A stretch of 64,000 bases of DNA from Methylophaga sp. (GTDB lineage Bacteria > Pseudomonadota > Gammaproteobacteria > Nitrosococcales > Methylophagaceae). Shown piece by piece: positions 24,052 to 33,846 of the stretch. Both the position numbers and the translations under genes were made by a program. Where the stretch lies: NCBI GenBank assembly GCA_002696735.1, contig NZSL01000010.1:175652-239651 (forward strand). The letters run 5' to 3'. The notes beneath the pieces were generated by a model. It was not told the DNA's origin. It searched no databases and was given only the letters and a program-made list of their open reading frames with translations. The number at the start of each line of letters is the position of its first letter. Position 1 is the first letter of the stretch.

Positions 24052-26617
24052 ATCTCCAGCAATGAATGATCGTTATGCACAGCCACAGGAAAGAAATCTG
24101 CTTGGGCGATTTTTAGATAAAATACCCAAAACGGGTGACAGCGAACCGGAACAAGCGATCAAAATCCGACTCACTCTGGGTATCGCTTTATTAATTTATT
24201 TTTGTTTGCCATGGGGCGCTGATAGAACCTTCTCAGAAAATATTGTCAGCCTGCCAAGTCTGATTACGTTGGCCTATTACTTACTGGCAGTCGTCATTGC
24301 AGTGGCTTTGATTCTCAACCCGAGGCCATCCCCCATCAGAAGGGTCTGTGGTATTTTGCTGGATTTGACTGCGCTATCAATTGTTATGTTGATCGCGGGT
24401 GAGCAGAGTGTCTTTTTGTTCGTTTTATATCTCTGGGTGATTTTGGGTAATGGTTTCCGTTATGGCGTGAATTACCTATACATCTCCCTCATAGTGGGCA
24501 TCATCGGTTTTTCCTTTGCCATTATCAATGGTGAATACTGGCAGCACTCTCAGCATGAACCATTTGGTTACAGTCTGATGTTTTTGTTACTTATCATTCC
24601 GCTTTATTCAGCTTTTCTGATCAAAAAACTGCATGTTGCAATTGCTTTGTCAAAGCAGGCAAATGAAGCAAAAAGTCGATTTCTGGCCAATATGTCTCAC
24701 GAATTACGTACGCCACTTAACGGTGTAATTGGTATTGCAGATCTGATGGCGGAGACCCAGCTGGATAAACAACAACATGATTTTGTTAAAATCATGAAAA
24801 CGTCAGCACATACGCTGCTCAGCCTGATTGAAAATGTTTTGGATATCTCCAAAATCGAAGCTGGTAAGATTTTAATCAGCGATAAAAGTTTTGATTTACA
24901 CCAACTGTTAAACAGTGTGATTGGCATGCAAAAGCCAATGGCAATCAGTAAAGGCTTACACATTAATTGCTATATTGACCCCGCTCTGCCCTTTTCGATA
25001 AATGGTGATTTACAACATCTACGCCAAGTTTTAATCAATCTTATCGGTAATAGTATTAAATTTACTGATCAGGGTGCCGTTAAACTTTCAGCTCAACCAA
25101 TCACTCGCAAATCAAATCAAAATTTGTGGATTCGCTTTGAAGTAAGTGATACCGGGATAGGGATTCCACAGGAAGCTCTGCAACGAATCTTTGATGACTT
25201 TACGCAGATCTCACCTGATACATTAAATAAAGGCGGAACCGGTTTAGGCACTACTATCGCCAAAGAGCTGGTTGAGTTGATGGGAGGTGAAATTGGGGTA
25301 ACCAGCGAAGTGGGTGAAGGCACCCTGTTCTGGTTTGAAATGCCCTTCACTGCCAATGAGCCAAATGAATTAACTTTATCTGAGAGCCCTATGCTGATTT
25401 TAAGCACCGATTCACTGCATGACCTTATTAAACCTGTTATCAATGACTGGTCAGTGAATTACCAACATGTCGACACCACCGCTAAAGCATTTTCAGTATT
25501 GATTCGAGCAGCAGAGAATCAATCGCCTTATCAAACCGTGATGATTGATCAGGATTGTATGCATGACATCGATCCGATTCAATTTGCCAATATGATCCAT
25601 GGTGAACCTTTACTCGCCAATACCGCGCTGATCCTGTTGAATCCATCAGACTTCAGTAAACAGGATCCAAGACTGCGTCATCACTTTATTTCGATTGTGC
25701 ATGATGTTAAGGAAAAACCTGTTCTATTTAATGCCATCCACGCAGCACAGAGCAATCATGCCATTCAGGATGAAAAAGTCATTACCCTGGCTCAACATTA
25801 TGCAGCTCAATCCTATGCTAAATCTTTAAATATTCTTATCGCCGAAGATAACCTGGTCAATCAGCAGGTGTTGGAGGGGATACTTCGCCATGCAGGACAT
25901 CAGGTAATTCTGGCCAGTAGTGGCGAACAGGCGCTGGATGTTCTAAGTCAACAAATTGACAGTATTGAAATGCTGATTCTGGATATGAATATGCCAGATT
26001 ACAGCGGAACCGAAGTTATCCGCGCCATGCGCTATATGGATACTGGACATGATATCCCTATTATCATTCTGACAGCTGATGCAACACCTCAGGCTAAACA
26101 ACGTTGTCTGGAAGCCGGAGCAAATGAGTTTCTGACCAAACCAATAGATTCCCGTTCATTGCTGGAATCCATTGCCCGTCTGGCTCTGGAGCATCAAATC
26201 AATGTAAAACCCGGCAAAGTTAACGGTCGATCGACCGTTTCATCAGAACAATGGTGTGACCATCAGGTTTTGCTCGAACTTTCTGAGCTAGGGGGCGGTG
26301 AAGCCTTTTTACAGCTTCTGCTAAATGGTTATAAAGAAGACGGTACCAAACACCTGCAATTGATTCTTCAATCAGCACATGATGATTATCTGACCTATCG
26401 TGAAAGCCTGCATGCTTTGAAAGGTTCATCTTCTGAATTAGGTGCGAATAAAGTTGCTGAGCTTTGTCGTCAGGGAGAATCATTTAAACCTTTCGATATT
26501 GGCTCATCTGAATTACTTCGCCTGACCGAAAAACTGGAGCATGCTTTTACACAAACGCTAACCGAATTAGAAGTTGCCCTTAAGCTTCAAGGGCAATCAC
26601 AAAAAGCGGATCATTAA
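24041..26617 (+). CDS. rpfC: RpfC-like hybrid sensor kinase for DSF signal
   Basis: An 858-residue hybrid kinase. About five to six transmembrane helices lie between 45 and 195, including the RpfC-type segment [16 protein letters not shown]. The HisKA domain has [20 protein letters not shown], and the ATPase has DTGIGIP and [20 protein letters not shown] receiver at about 600-720 has [12 protein letters not shown], and a C-terminal HPt domain has its His in [12 protein letters not shown]. This order (membrane sensor, kinase, receiver, HPt) is that of RpfC, which detects diffusible signal factor and phosphorylates RpfG. ATG 24041 overlaps rpfG by 11 bases; a second ATG at 24062 is possible. 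The DSF synthase gene lies convergently just downstream. Confidence 0.9.
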   Translation: MLIKSPAMNDRYAQPQERNLLGRFLDKIPKTGDSEPEQAIKIRLTLGIALLIYFCLPWGADRTFSENIVSLPSLITLAYYLLAVVIAVALILNPRPSPIRRVCGILLDLTALSIVMLIAGEQSVFLFVLYLWVILGNGFRYGVNYLYISLIVGIIGFSFAIINGEYWQHSQHEPFGYSLMFLLLIIPLYSAFLIKKLHVAIALSKQANEAKSRFLANMSHELRTPLNGVIGIADLMAETQLDKQQHDFVKIMKTSAHTLLSLIENVLDISKIEAGKILISDKSFDLHQLLNSVIGMQKPMAISKGLHINCYIDPALPFSINGDLQHLRQVLINLIGNSIKFTDQGAVKLSAQPITRKSNQNLWIRFEVSDTGIGIPQEALQRIFDDFTQISPDTLNKGGTGLGTTIAKELVELMGGEIGVTSEVGEGTLFWFEMPFTANEPNELTLSESPMLILSTDSLHDLIKPVINDWSVNYQHVDTTAKAFSVLIRAAENQSPYQTVMIDQDCMHDIDPIQFANMIHGEPLLANTALILLNPSDFSKQDPRLRHHFISIVHDVKEKPVLFNAIHAAQSNHAIQDEKVITLAQHYAAQSYAKSLNILIAEDNLVNQQVLEGILRHAGHQVILASSGEQALDVLSQQIDSIEMLILDMNMPDYSGTEVIRAMRYMDTGHDIPIIILTADATPQAKQRCLEAGANEFLTKPIDSRSLLESIARLALEHQINVKPGKVNGRSTVSSEQWCDHQVLLELSELGGGEAFLQLLLNGYKEDGTKHLQLILQSAHDDYLTYRESLHALKGSSSELGANKVAELCRQGESFKPFDIGSSELLRLTEKLEHAFTQTLTELEVALKLQGQSQKADH

Positions 26618-26759
26618 GACCTGTTTATTTTTCATCACTAGGATGTGTTCCCAGCCTGAGTAATGACTGATAGCTTACTAATCGTTTTTTGAAGCAAACT
26701 TAAAGCAACGAGACACCTCGATGTATCTCGCCAAACAGCAGTGATGGTGAAGTCAGGTT
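26617..26759. repeat. Dispersed intergenic repeat between rpfC and rpfF
   Basis: The 140-base gap between the convergent genes begins GACCTGTTTATTTTTCATCA and ends with the complement-like CAGCAGTGATGGTGAAGTCAGGTT, so the two ends can pair. The ends match those of the elements at 29914-30075 and 39791-39848. It may double as a bidirectional terminator. Confidence 0.5.
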
Positions 26760-27645
26760 ACACTTCGCTGTTTGATTTGGCAGTCTGACGATTCACCAAT
26801 CGCGTCATCATCCGGATATCCTTACTGGTCAGATTTAAAGCCGCATCCGCCCAGATATTGGCTATTGCTACAAGCTCTTCATAGCTCACGGTGTTACATA
26901 AATCTTTAATACGTGACATCGCTTTATAGCTGTTTGGAGATTTTTTGGCGGCTTTAATGTATTTGTATAAAGCCAGCTCACCTTCACCTTTTTCGGCCAG
27001 AATATCGATCGCGCCCATTTCATAAAGCTCTTCTGCGGTATATAAAGCACCCGACAAAATCATTTTTTCAGCATTGGCCGCCCCGACTTTTCGGGATAAC
27101 AATGTATAAGCCCCCATTCCCGGGAACAGATTAAACAACACTTCTGGCAGACCCAACTTCACGCCTCGCTCAGCAATAATAATATTACTCGATAAGGCCG
27201 CTTCAAACCCACCTCCCAATGCATCACCCTGGATCAGACTGACGGTGGTCAGGTCACAATCAAAATGGAACATATTGTCGTAGAGGATATCAACACAATG
27301 AATGGCATAGGCCAGCAATGCTTCACGGTCACGTTTTTCAATTAGTGAGGTAAACAGGTTTAAATCACCACCCAGATTAAACACACCATCAACACTGGAA
27401 CCAACGACCAGATAATCATATTTTTCATGATTACTCTGTTGCATCTCAGCTTTTACATTCGCCAGATAATCCGAAAGTTCATTCAGCAAGGTAGGGGTAA
27501 AACATGGCCTGGGAGCGGCATTCATCATGAACCAGCCAATCTTATAGGTCGGGTCATAATAGGTATTCAGATGTTGATATTGCTTTCCTTGATTCTGGTC
27601 AAGACCAGCCTCGTTCTCATCTCTGAGTTTAACAACAGCGTTCAT
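26758..27645 (-). CDS. rpfF: RpfF-like DSF synthase (crotonase fold)
   Basis: A protein of about 295 residues of the enoyl-CoA hydratase family, specifically the RpfF type that makes cis-2-unsaturated fatty acid signals from acyl-ACP. Diagnostic blocks are VFNLGGDLNLF, QGDALGGGFEAALS and GLPEVLFNLFPGMGAY. The two catalytic glutamates of RpfF (in GGFEAA and GLPEVL, 20 residues apart as in Xanthomonas) are present. AGGAG lies six bases before ATG 27645; a paired ATG sits at 27648, and an upstream in-frame start adding 19 residues has no such site. It converges on rpfG-rpfC rather than sharing their operon. The signal's chain length cannot be predicted. Confidence 0.9.
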   Translation of the reverse strand: MNAVVKLRDENEAGLDQNQGKQYQHLNTYYDPTYKIGWFMMNAAPRPCFTPTLLNELSDYLANVKAEMQQSNHEKYDYLVVGSSVDGVFNLGGDLNLFTSLIEKRDREALLAYAIHCVDILYDNMFHFDCDLTTVSLIQGDALGGGFEAALSSNIIIAERGVKLGLPEVLFNLFPGMGAYTLLSRKVGAANAEKMILSGALYTAEELYEMGAIDILAEKGEGELALYKYIKAAKKSPNSYKAMSRIKDLCNTVSYEELVAIANIWADAALNLTSKDIRMMTRLVNRQTAKSNSEV

Positions 27646-27753
27646 CATTTTCTCCTTAAAAGGGCTTGGGCTGCCAATCAACAAGTGACTGATATTTGTC
27701 ACTAAAATGTTTCAATTAAGGATTAGCACGAACTGTGCCGTTAATCACAAAAA

Positions 27754-28743
27754 TTATTCAGCAGATGAAACTATCTGCATCAAGGTTTTTAAATGCGCCA
27801 CACTGGCCTTGGCATTACCTGTCAGGTTGTAGCCCCCTTCCAGTACCGAAACGAGTCTGCCATCACAGTGCTTTTTGGCAAGTTGCATCATGATCTCCGT
27901 CAGTTGGATAAAGCCCTGATCGGAAACTTTATAACATCCCAACAAATCGTCTTCCCGACTATCAAACCCGGCTGATATCAGAATCAAATCGGGGTTAAAT
28001 TCAGTTACCGCTGGAATCAGTTTTTCTTCGAATGCAGCGATGATTTCTGCATCCCCGGAACCACAGGGCAAATGCACATTTATATTAAAGCCCTTGCCGG
28101 AACCAGTGCCGGTTTTCTCTGGTGACCCCGTACCAGGATAAGCTTCGGCGTCATGCGTTGAAAAAAACAATACCGAGGGATCATGATAAAAAGCCCATTC
28201 AGTGCCATTTCCATGGTGATAATCCCAGTCCACAATTAAAATTCGTTTTAACTTATAGCGTTTTTGAGCATATCTTGCCGCTATAGCAACATGATTGTAA
28301 TAGCAGAACCCTTCTTCCTTTCCGGTGTTGGTTGCGTGATGCCCTGGTGGCCTTGAAGCACAAAAAGCATTATCCAGCAAACCTTTACAGACCGCGTCAA
28401 CCGCTACCAGTACGCCTCCTGTGGCCAACATTGCAGCTTGATGCGCTTCGGGATCGTGACGTTTTATTGACGCTACATGATTGGCTGAATGAATAAGCGA
28501 TAATTCAGATTCAATATTGCTTTTGGGTTTTAACAATGTGACCTTGGATAGCAGCTCACTGACTTCCAGCTCATCCCGCAAACGCTCATATCTTGCAGGA
28601 GACTCTGGGTGTTGGGGCATAATATGATGTTTGGCAAAACCAGGATCCAACACCAGACCCGTCAATGCCGTTTGGCTTATTGCTGAAGTTTTGCTGCTAA
28701 CGGTACTTAATAAACCGAGTTTTAATAAATCCCTACGCTGCAT
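27754..28743 (-). CDS. Histone-deacetylase/acetylpolyamine-amidohydrolase family protein with Tat-like signal
   Basis: A 329-residue zinc hydrolase of the class II deacetylase fold. Active-site blocks are present: RPPGHHA with the catalytic His pair, DWDYHHGNGTE with zinc-binding Asp and His, STHDAEAYPGTG, ISAGFDSREDD and LEGGYNL. Bacterial members remove acetyl groups from polyamines, other small amines or proteins. Unusually, the N-terminus MQRRDLLKLGLLSTVSS looks like a twin-arginine signal, so the enzyme may act in the periplasm, where its substrate would not be a nucleoid protein. The gene follows rpfF on the same strand with a 108-base gap. Confidence 0.85.
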   Translation of the reverse strand: MQRRDLLKLGLLSTVSSKTSAISQTALTGLVLDPGFAKHHIMPQHPESPARYERLRDELEVSELLSKVTLLKPKSNIESELSLIHSANHVASIKRHDPEAHQAAMLATGGVLVAVDAVCKGLLDNAFCASRPPGHHATNTGKEEGFCYYNHVAIAARYAQKRYKLKRILIVDWDYHHGNGTEWAFYHDPSVLFFSTHDAEAYPGTGSPEKTGTGSGKGFNINVHLPCGSGDAEIIAAFEEKLIPAVTEFNPDLILISAGFDSREDDLLGCYKVSDQGFIQLTEIMMQLAKKHCDGRLVSVLEGGYNLTGNAKASVAHLKTLMQIVSSAE

Positions 28744-28926
28744 ATCTGATATCCCGAACTGGCTTCAATCTCAGCTATTTTTAGAAAATGATACAACTTC
28801 GCTTCACCATACATTCCTACTGCTACTTCTTTTAAAAGCGTTTTTTCTAATACCGGATTTACGACGCTATCATTAATGACATGTAATCATTTCAATTTAC
28901 TGTGATTTCCAGTTTTCGTACACAAT

Positions 28927-29874
28927 TTATATCGTATTTCTCAGACTCAACGCATCAGGATATGGCTGCAGATAGGCCTGTTTGGCAATATATGCATCTG
29001 GATGATTATTGAAATGATGTTTTAATAATGTGATCGGCACTATCAGTGGTAACTCTGCCGTACGGTAACGGTTAATAATGTCGGCAAGTTCCTGCTTCTC
29101 AGAGCTTGAGAGCTTTTTCTTTAGATAGCCTTGCAAATGCATTAATACATTTGTATGTGTTTTCCGGGAGGCAATTTTTGATAAAACCGTCATAAGCTCA
29201 GTGAAATAACGTTCTGCCAGAGTTTCGATCTCATGATTTCCAGCATCAGCCAGCATCCGTCCAAGTTCAGCATAGTATGTCGGTGAATGAGCCATTAAGG
29301 AATATTTATAACGTGAATGAAAGCTGATCAATTTATGGTGGGTTAACCCACTGCGAACCAGTTGCTGCCAGTCATAATAGGCGAACACCCGAGTGATAAA
29401 ATTTTCGCGTAATAATGGATCATTCAATCTGCCGGATTCTTCCATTGGCATCAATGGATGGGCTTTCTTTAATGCATCAGCATATAACCCTCGTCCTGTT
29501 TCAGCCGCCGGATAACCATTATCCTGATACACCTTGACTCGAAACAACCCACAACTCGGTGAGTTTTTCATAAAAATATAACCACATAAATCATTGTGTT
29601 CATGGGCTTTTTGCTGGCCAAAAGCCGTCAACTTTTCTGTGTAATTCAAATTATAATCATGCACGGCTACTGCCTGTGGTGCATCCACATCACCAACCAG
29701 ACGAATGGGTTTGCGAGGAATTCCCATACCAATACCCACTTCAGGACATTCCGCAACAAAATCAAAAAAACGCGACAAACTGTCGGTACATAAACGCATA
29801 TGTTTATGTCCGCCATCAAATCGCACGGATTCCCCCAGTAAACAGCTACTGATTCCGACTTTAATTCCCATCAA
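28927..29874 (-). CDS. DUF523-DUF1722 fusion protein (YbgA-like)
   Basis: A 315-residue protein with two domains. Residues 1-150 are DUF523 (GISSCLLGESVRFDGGHK, VGIGMGIPRKPIRLVG, MKNSPSCGLFRVKVY), with conserved Cys11, Cys in AECPE and Cys in SPSCG that could hold an iron-sulfur cluster. DUF523 includes the thiouracil desulfurase TudS. Residues 180-310 are DUF1722 (HHKLISFHSRYKYSLMAHS), common as a C-terminal partner. The fused form is widespread in gammaproteobacteria, often near photolyase or stress genes. A role in thiolated nucleobase clean-up is possible; the DUF1722 function is unknown. Starts at 29874 or 29871 differ by one Met. Confidence 0.82.
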   Translation of the reverse strand: MMGIKVGISSCLLGESVRFDGGHKHMRLCTDSLSRFFDFVAECPEVGIGMGIPRKPIRLVGDVDAPQAVAVHDYNLNYTEKLTAFGQQKAHEHNDLCGYIFMKNSPSCGLFRVKVYQDNGYPAAETGRGLYADALKKAHPLMPMEESGRLNDPLLRENFITRVFAYYDWQQLVRSGLTHHKLISFHSRYKYSLMAHSPTYYAELGRMLADAGNHEIETLAERYFTELMTVLSKIASRKTHTNVLMHLQGYLKKKLSSSEKQELADIINRYRTAELPLIVPITLLKHHFNNHPDAYIAKQAYLQPYPDALSLRNTI

Positions 29875-29913
29875 TTACTCGTTAAATACTTAATATTTGG
29901 TTTTATCTTTACT

Positions 29914-30075
29914 CAGGGTCTGTCGATGTTTCCCAGCCCTTTGGGTTGTGACTATTTTTCCGCCCTACGGTGTTGGAAATGACTTATGTAGAACAACTAC
30001 ATCGCATCATTTCCGCCTTGTTGGCCGAAAAAAATAGCCTCCAGCAGTGGTGGTTATGAAAAATCAGCAGGCCCT
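29914..30075. repeat. Dispersed intergenic repeat, longest copy
   Basis: An imperfect palindrome of about 160 bases. It opens AGGGTCTGTCGATGTTTCCC and closes GAAAAATCAGCAGGCCCT, with an inner GTAGAACAACTACATCG-type hairpin and CATTTCC/GGAAATG arms. Parts recur at 2481-2517 and, at the ends, at 26617-26759, 32078-32109 and 39791-39848. No open frame is credible. It resembles a non-autonomous, hairpin-forming intergenic element. Confidence 0.6.
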
Positions 30076-30142
30076 TGGTAAACTTTGCCAGCTGTTATGA
30101 CTCTATACAAGGAATAATCATAACTATTCAAAGGAATTTATC

Positions 30143-31057
30143 ATGGCGGCTTTTTTAATAACCGGTGCAACAGGACTCATCGGCCAAGCGCTGTGTCAAA
30201 GACTTTTAAACAATGGCGAGACTGTTTTTGCATTAAGTCGTAATTGTCAGAAAGCAGCCAAAATACTTGGTTCCCAGGTGCAGTGTTTCGAATCCGTCGA
30301 TTCAATACCGCTAGATCATCATATCGATGTAGTCATTAATCTGGCCGGTGCACCGATTGTTGATAAACGCTGGACCGATGCCCGTAAGCAAATATTACTG
30401 AAAAGCCGGGTCGACTATACACGAGACCTGATAGATAAATTGTCCAAACGCTCCAGCCTCCCCCATAGTTTTATCAGTGGCTCAGCAGTAGGCTGGTATG
30501 GAAACCAGGACGATACGATTGTTACCGAAAGTAGGAGTTTCAAACCAGAGTTCAGTCATGAATTATGCGAACAATGGGAACAAGCCGCTTTGTCTGCAGA
30601 ATCTCTTGGAATCCGGGTCGCTATCGTTCGCACTGGATTAGTAGTGGCACCAAATGGTGGTTTTCTGAGCAAAATGACGCTGCCCTTCAAAATGGGATTG
30701 GGTGGACCAATAAGTGACGGCCAGCAATATATGCCATGGATTCATCTCGATGATATCTGTCGGTTATTTTTATTTCTGGCTGAAAATCGTTCGCTTACGG
30801 GTGTTTATAATGGCGCAGCTCCTCGACCTGTTACCAATCAGCAATTCAGCAAAGCACTTGCCCAAGCGCTAAACCGTCCGGCTTTCTTTCGAGTGCCGTC
30901 CTGTGTTTTGAAAGCATCAATGGGAGAAATGGCTGATTTATTACTGGGCGGGCAACGTGCAATCCCGGAAAAAGCTCAAGCTGCCGGCTTTGAATTTCTC
31001 TATACTGATATCCAGAGTGCGCTTAACGACGTACTTAAATCTTCTGACTCAAAATAA
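30143..31057 (+). CDS. TIGR01777-family NAD-dependent epimerase/dehydratase-like protein
   Basis: A 304-residue extended short-chain dehydrogenase. The Rossmann motif AFLITGATGLIGQALCQRLL is at the start, followed by VINLAGAPIVDKRWT and GSAVGWYGNQDD, where Tyr takes the usual YxxxK region. A C-terminal DUF1731-like part ends the protein (FRVPSCVLKASMGEMADLLL). This is the YfcH/TIGR01777 family, conserved in bacteria without a settled substrate; relatives include cell-division-associated SulA-like proteins in cyanobacteria. GAATTTATC lies before the ATG. The ferrochelatase gene begins eight bases after its stop, so the two are likely co-transcribed. Confidence 0.85.
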   Translation: MAAFLITGATGLIGQALCQRLLNNGETVFALSRNCQKAAKILGSQVQCFESVDSIPLDHHIDVVINLAGAPIVDKRWTDARKQILLKSRVDYTRDLIDKLSKRSSLPHSFISGSAVGWYGNQDDTIVTESRSFKPEFSHELCEQWEQAALSAESLGIRVAIVRTGLVVAPNGGFLSKMTLPFKMGLGGPISDGQQYMPWIHLDDICRLFLFLAENRSLTGVYNGAAPRPVTNQQFSKALAQALNRPAFFRVPSCVLKASMGEMADLLLGGQRAIPEKAQAAGFEFLYTDIQSALNDVLKSSDSK

Positions 31058-31065
31058 TAATTATT

Positions 31066-32079
31066 ATGACGCAACGTGCCGTTTTATTAGTAAATCTAGG
31101 TTCACCGGATCAGCCTGATACACCCTCCGTAAGGCGCTACTTAAATCAGTTTCTGATGGACCCCTATGTTATTCAACTACCTTGGTTGCTAAGGCGCTTT
31201 ATTGTCAGTGCCTTTGTTCTGCCTAGCCGCCCAAAAGCCTCTGCTGAAGCTTATCGGAGTGTATGGACCGATACCGGCTCACCGTTGATTGTATTATCTG
31301 AAAAATTACATAAAGCTGTTCAACAGCAGGTTGATATGCCGGTAGAGCTGGCTATGCGATATGGAAACCCCAGTATTGAAGCGGGTTTGCTAAAGCTTGC
31401 CAGGATTGATGGCGTTAAAGAGATTTTCTTCGTTCCTTTGTATCCGCATTTTGCTGATAGCACCGTAACCACCTGCATTGAAATGGCCAAACAGGTCATC
31501 GCCAAGCATAAACTGGATATTGTCTTAACGATCAAACCACCTTTCTATCAGGAAGAAGGTTATATTAATGCATTGGTTGAGCAAACCCGTCCTTATTTGA
31601 TGGAAGAACATGACCATTTGCTCTTCAGCTATCATGGCCTACCAGAATCGCACATTTTGAAACGTGACCCTAGTGGCCAACATTGTCTGCAACAGGCTGA
31701 TTGTTGCAATAAACCACATGTGGCTCATGCCACTTGTTACCGACATCAGGTTATGACGACCACAGCTGCTTTTGCCGAAAAGGCCCAACTCAATCCGGAC
31801 AATTACTCAGTCGCTTTTCAGTCCCGACTGGGCCGAGCCAAATGGCTGGGGCCTAACACTGAAGATCGTTTGATTGAACTGGCACAAAACGGCACAAAAA
31901 ACGTGCTGGTCATGTGTCCTGCATTTGTGACGGACTGCCTGGAAACGCTTGAAGAAATTGCGATTAGAGCTGAGGAAGTGTTTATCGAGGCAGGTGGTCG
32001 TTCATTAAAATTGATACCATGCCTTAACGATGATCCAGTATGGGTTGATCTGTTAGCCCAGTGGTGTGAAACGCCTTAG
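31066..32079 (+). CDS. hemH: Ferrochelatase
   Basis: A 337-residue ferrochelatase that inserts Fe2+ into protoporphyrin IX, the last step of heme synthesis, at the inner face of the membrane. Conserved parts are AVLLVNLGSPDQPDTPSVRRYL, VPLYPHFADSTVTTC, the catalytic His in FSYHGLPESH, and VAFQSRLGRAKWLGP with VMCPAFVTDCLETLEE. The CLQQADCC and ATCYRHQ cysteines resemble those that hold a [2Fe-2S] cluster or regulate some bacterial enzymes. Heme supply suits a methylotroph rich in c-type cytochromes. It is linked to the upstream TIGR01777 gene by an eight-base gap. Confidence 0.95.
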   Translation: MTQRAVLLVNLGSPDQPDTPSVRRYLNQFLMDPYVIQLPWLLRRFIVSAFVLPSRPKASAEAYRSVWTDTGSPLIVLSEKLHKAVQQQVDMPVELAMRYGNPSIEAGLLKLARIDGVKEIFFVPLYPHFADSTVTTCIEMAKQVIAKHKLDIVLTIKPPFYQEEGYINALVEQTRPYLMEEHDHLLFSYHGLPESHILKRDPSGQHCLQQADCCNKPHVAHATCYRHQVMTTTAAFAEKAQLNPDNYSVAFQSRLGRAKWLGPNTEDRLIELAQNGTKNVLVMCPAFVTDCLETLEEIAIRAEEVFIEAGGRSLKLIPCLNDDPVWVDLLAQWCETP

Positions 32080-32109
32080 GGCTTATTAATTTTTCATATC
32101 CACCTAGGA
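32078..32109. repeat. Half copy of the dispersed repeat
   Basis: Just after hemH, GGGCTTATTAATTTTTCATATCCACCTAGG matches the end of the dispersed element (compare GACCTGTTTATTTTTCATCACTAGG at 26617). The opposite arm is missing. It fills the 30-base space between the convergent hemH and flgN genes. Confidence 0.4.
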
Positions 32110-32598
32110 TCAGACACGTCCAATTAGTGGTTGACGAACAACTGCACTGGTATATTCACCACCCGGACCATAAGCACTCGACTCTGGATCACGTCCTCGA
32201 AGAACGGAGATAGCGCGCTGCAGATACTGACGGTTAATACTGACGATGCCGCCATTTACCTGATTTTTTTGCTGGCAGACTTTGGCAACTGCTTTTAGAT
32301 TTTTTATCAACAGCGTTAACGCCAATGCGTCATCTTCCGTTTGATTATCAATGAACGCTTCAAGGCCTTGTTTACCGGTAGGGAAGCCTGTAGAAATTAA
32401 TACCGCATCACGTTGACGGCTAAACTGTTCGAGCTTCATGATTAACGGCTGTTTTTTATTGTTGATATCGGTAATGGTCACGATATCCGATAGAGCAAGG
32501 GCTTGACGCTCCGCGACTAGTAACTCGGCTAACTGTTTGGCAATATTGAGTTCAGACTGTAAAACGCTGTGCAATTGTTGTCCGGGTGACATAGCCAT
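32110..32598 (-). CDS. flgN: FlgN-like flagellar hook-filament chaperone
   Basis: A 162-residue mostly helical protein of the FlgN family, which binds FlgK and FlgL before export by the flagellar type III system. The helix-rich N-terminal half (LHSVLQSELNIAKQLAELLV, ERQALALSDIVTITDIN, KKQPLIMKLEQFSRQRD) is typical. The C-terminal tail is Gly/Ser-rich. It lies 15 bases downstream of flgM, in the conserved gammaproteobacterial order flgA-flgM-flgN. The ATG at 32598 follows AAAGGAACC. Confidence 0.85.
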   Translation of the reverse strand: MAMSPGQQLHSVLQSELNIAKQLAELLVAERQALALSDIVTITDINNKKQPLIMKLEQFSRQRDAVLISTGFPTGKQGLEAFIDNQTEDDALALTLLIKNLKAVAKVCQQKNQVNGGIVSINRQYLQRAISVLRGRDPESSAYGPGGEYTSAVVRQPLIGRV

Positions 32599-32613
32599 GG
32601 GAGGGTTCCTTTT

Positions 32614-32928
32614 TTATAGGTTACCCTCAAAATCAATCATGTTCCGTGCCAACTTTTGACTATCAACCTGATAGCTTCCATCTTCAATAGCCGCACGTAA
32701 AGCAGCCACTTTTTGTTCATCCACCACAGGCAAAGCGGCAATTTCCTGTTGCAGAGATTGCAGTTGTGTTGCCGTGGTTGTCAGACTGATCTTGTCTGTT
32801 GAGCTATTACCACTCGATTTGACCTGATTTGATACGTTTTCTGTACGTTTATCTTCAACATTGACGTTTCGCGTCGAGTTGATTCCACCACCCTGTGTTG
32901 GTGGTTTTATATTATTAATATCCGACAT
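32614..32928 (-). CDS. flgM: FlgM-like anti-sigma-28 factor
   Basis: A 104-residue protein with a disordered, Asn/Thr/Ser-rich N-terminus (MSDINNIKPPTQGGGINSTR) and the conserved FlgM C-terminal helices (KISLTTTATQLQSLQQEIAA, VAALRAAIEDGSYQVDSQKL, ARNMIDFE). It holds FliA (sigma-28) inactive until the hook is complete and is then exported. It is followed by flgN at 15 bases and preceded by flgA across 86 bases, where its own sigma-28 promoter could lie. A GGAGACATTTTTATG context is seen at the start. Confidence 0.88.
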   Translation of the reverse strand: MSDINNIKPPTQGGGINSTRNVNVEDKRTENVSNQVKSSGNSSTDKISLTTTATQLQSLQQEIAALPVVDEQKVAALRAAIEDGSYQVDSQKLARNMIDFEGNL

Positions 32929-33014
32929 AAAAATGTCTCCATATTGGTTCTATAATGTTTATCGGATCGAATTGAAAAAACTTTAATATAATGTGATTCG
33001 ATCCAGAGTTTTCT

Positions 33015-33719
33015 TCACATTGTAACGCGTACCACCCCTGGACCATCTACTACACCTTCGACCACTCTCTCTGAGGAGAGGTTTTTCACACGAACGCGAT
33101 CCCCCAGGCTGGCATCAGACATCGCTGTGCCCTGCATTCTGACTTCCATTGTTCCTGCACTAGCCACCAGGACAATTGACTCACCTCTTTTTACGATATT
33201 CAGCGGCCGCAAATGATTTTTCTGAATAACGGTGCCCAAGCCCAGTGAATATTTCGCTTGCTGTCCCACCACAGCGGCAATATTTGCCATATAGCCTTGC
33301 CGAAGCTTGCCAATATCATGCTGTTCAATCCGCAAATCCTGTTCTGTTAAAACATGGTTCGCTGAAACGGGCCGGGCAATCACCACCATGGGTCGCATTA
33401 CTTTGATTTGCAAGGGGATATAAACTGTCCAAGCCACAGGCTCCTGACAACGCACACCCACGGTCACATTACCGGCAGTTGCAATATTCCGATTACTGAA
33501 TGCTTCCAGCCCTTTTTCACAATGCTGCAAGCGTAACCGTTTATCTAATGGTGTCACACTAACCTGGGGATTGTTAAATCGTGTCTGCGCCTGGGCTAAA
33601 GTATAAGTGAATGCGGTGTGCTCCACATCAGCCAAAGATTGTAAATTGTCAGCCTGGGCAGTAAGTGTCAACAAATTGACACTTAACACTAAACATACAC
33701 TACATAATAATTTATACAT
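33015..33719 (-). CDS. flgA: FlgA flagellar P-ring assembly chaperone
   Basis: A protein of about 234 residues starting MYKLLCSVCLVLSVNLLTLTAQA, a signal peptide. ATG 33719 follows GGAGGATTTTG, so it is chosen over the longer frame that adds 20 residues. The SAF domain covers the C-terminal half (RPMVVIARPVSANHVLTEQD, QKNHLRPLNIVKRGESIVLV) and ends VRVKNLSSERVVEGVVDGPG. FlgA works in the periplasm to help FlgI build the P-ring. It diverges from cheV across 127 bases. Confidence 0.9.
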   Translation of the reverse strand: MYKLLCSVCLVLSVNLLTLTAQADNLQSLADVEHTAFTYTLAQAQTRFNNPQVSVTPLDKRLRLQHCEKGLEAFSNRNIATAGNVTVGVRCQEPVAWTVYIPLQIKVMRPMVVIARPVSANHVLTEQDLRIEQHDIGKLRQGYMANIAAVVGQQAKYSLGLGTVIQKNHLRPLNIVKRGESIVLVASAGTMEVRMQGTAMSDASLGDRVRVKNLSSERVVEGVVDGPGVVRVTM

Positions 33720-33846
33720 CAAAATCCTCCGGCAATATGCACGGCAAATGAACTCACTTTGATGACCTGCAAATTTCATTCCGATAATTACGGTTCAGAA
33801 ATGAACGTTACTGCCGTTATACTCTTGCAGTAATCAGGAGAAATTT

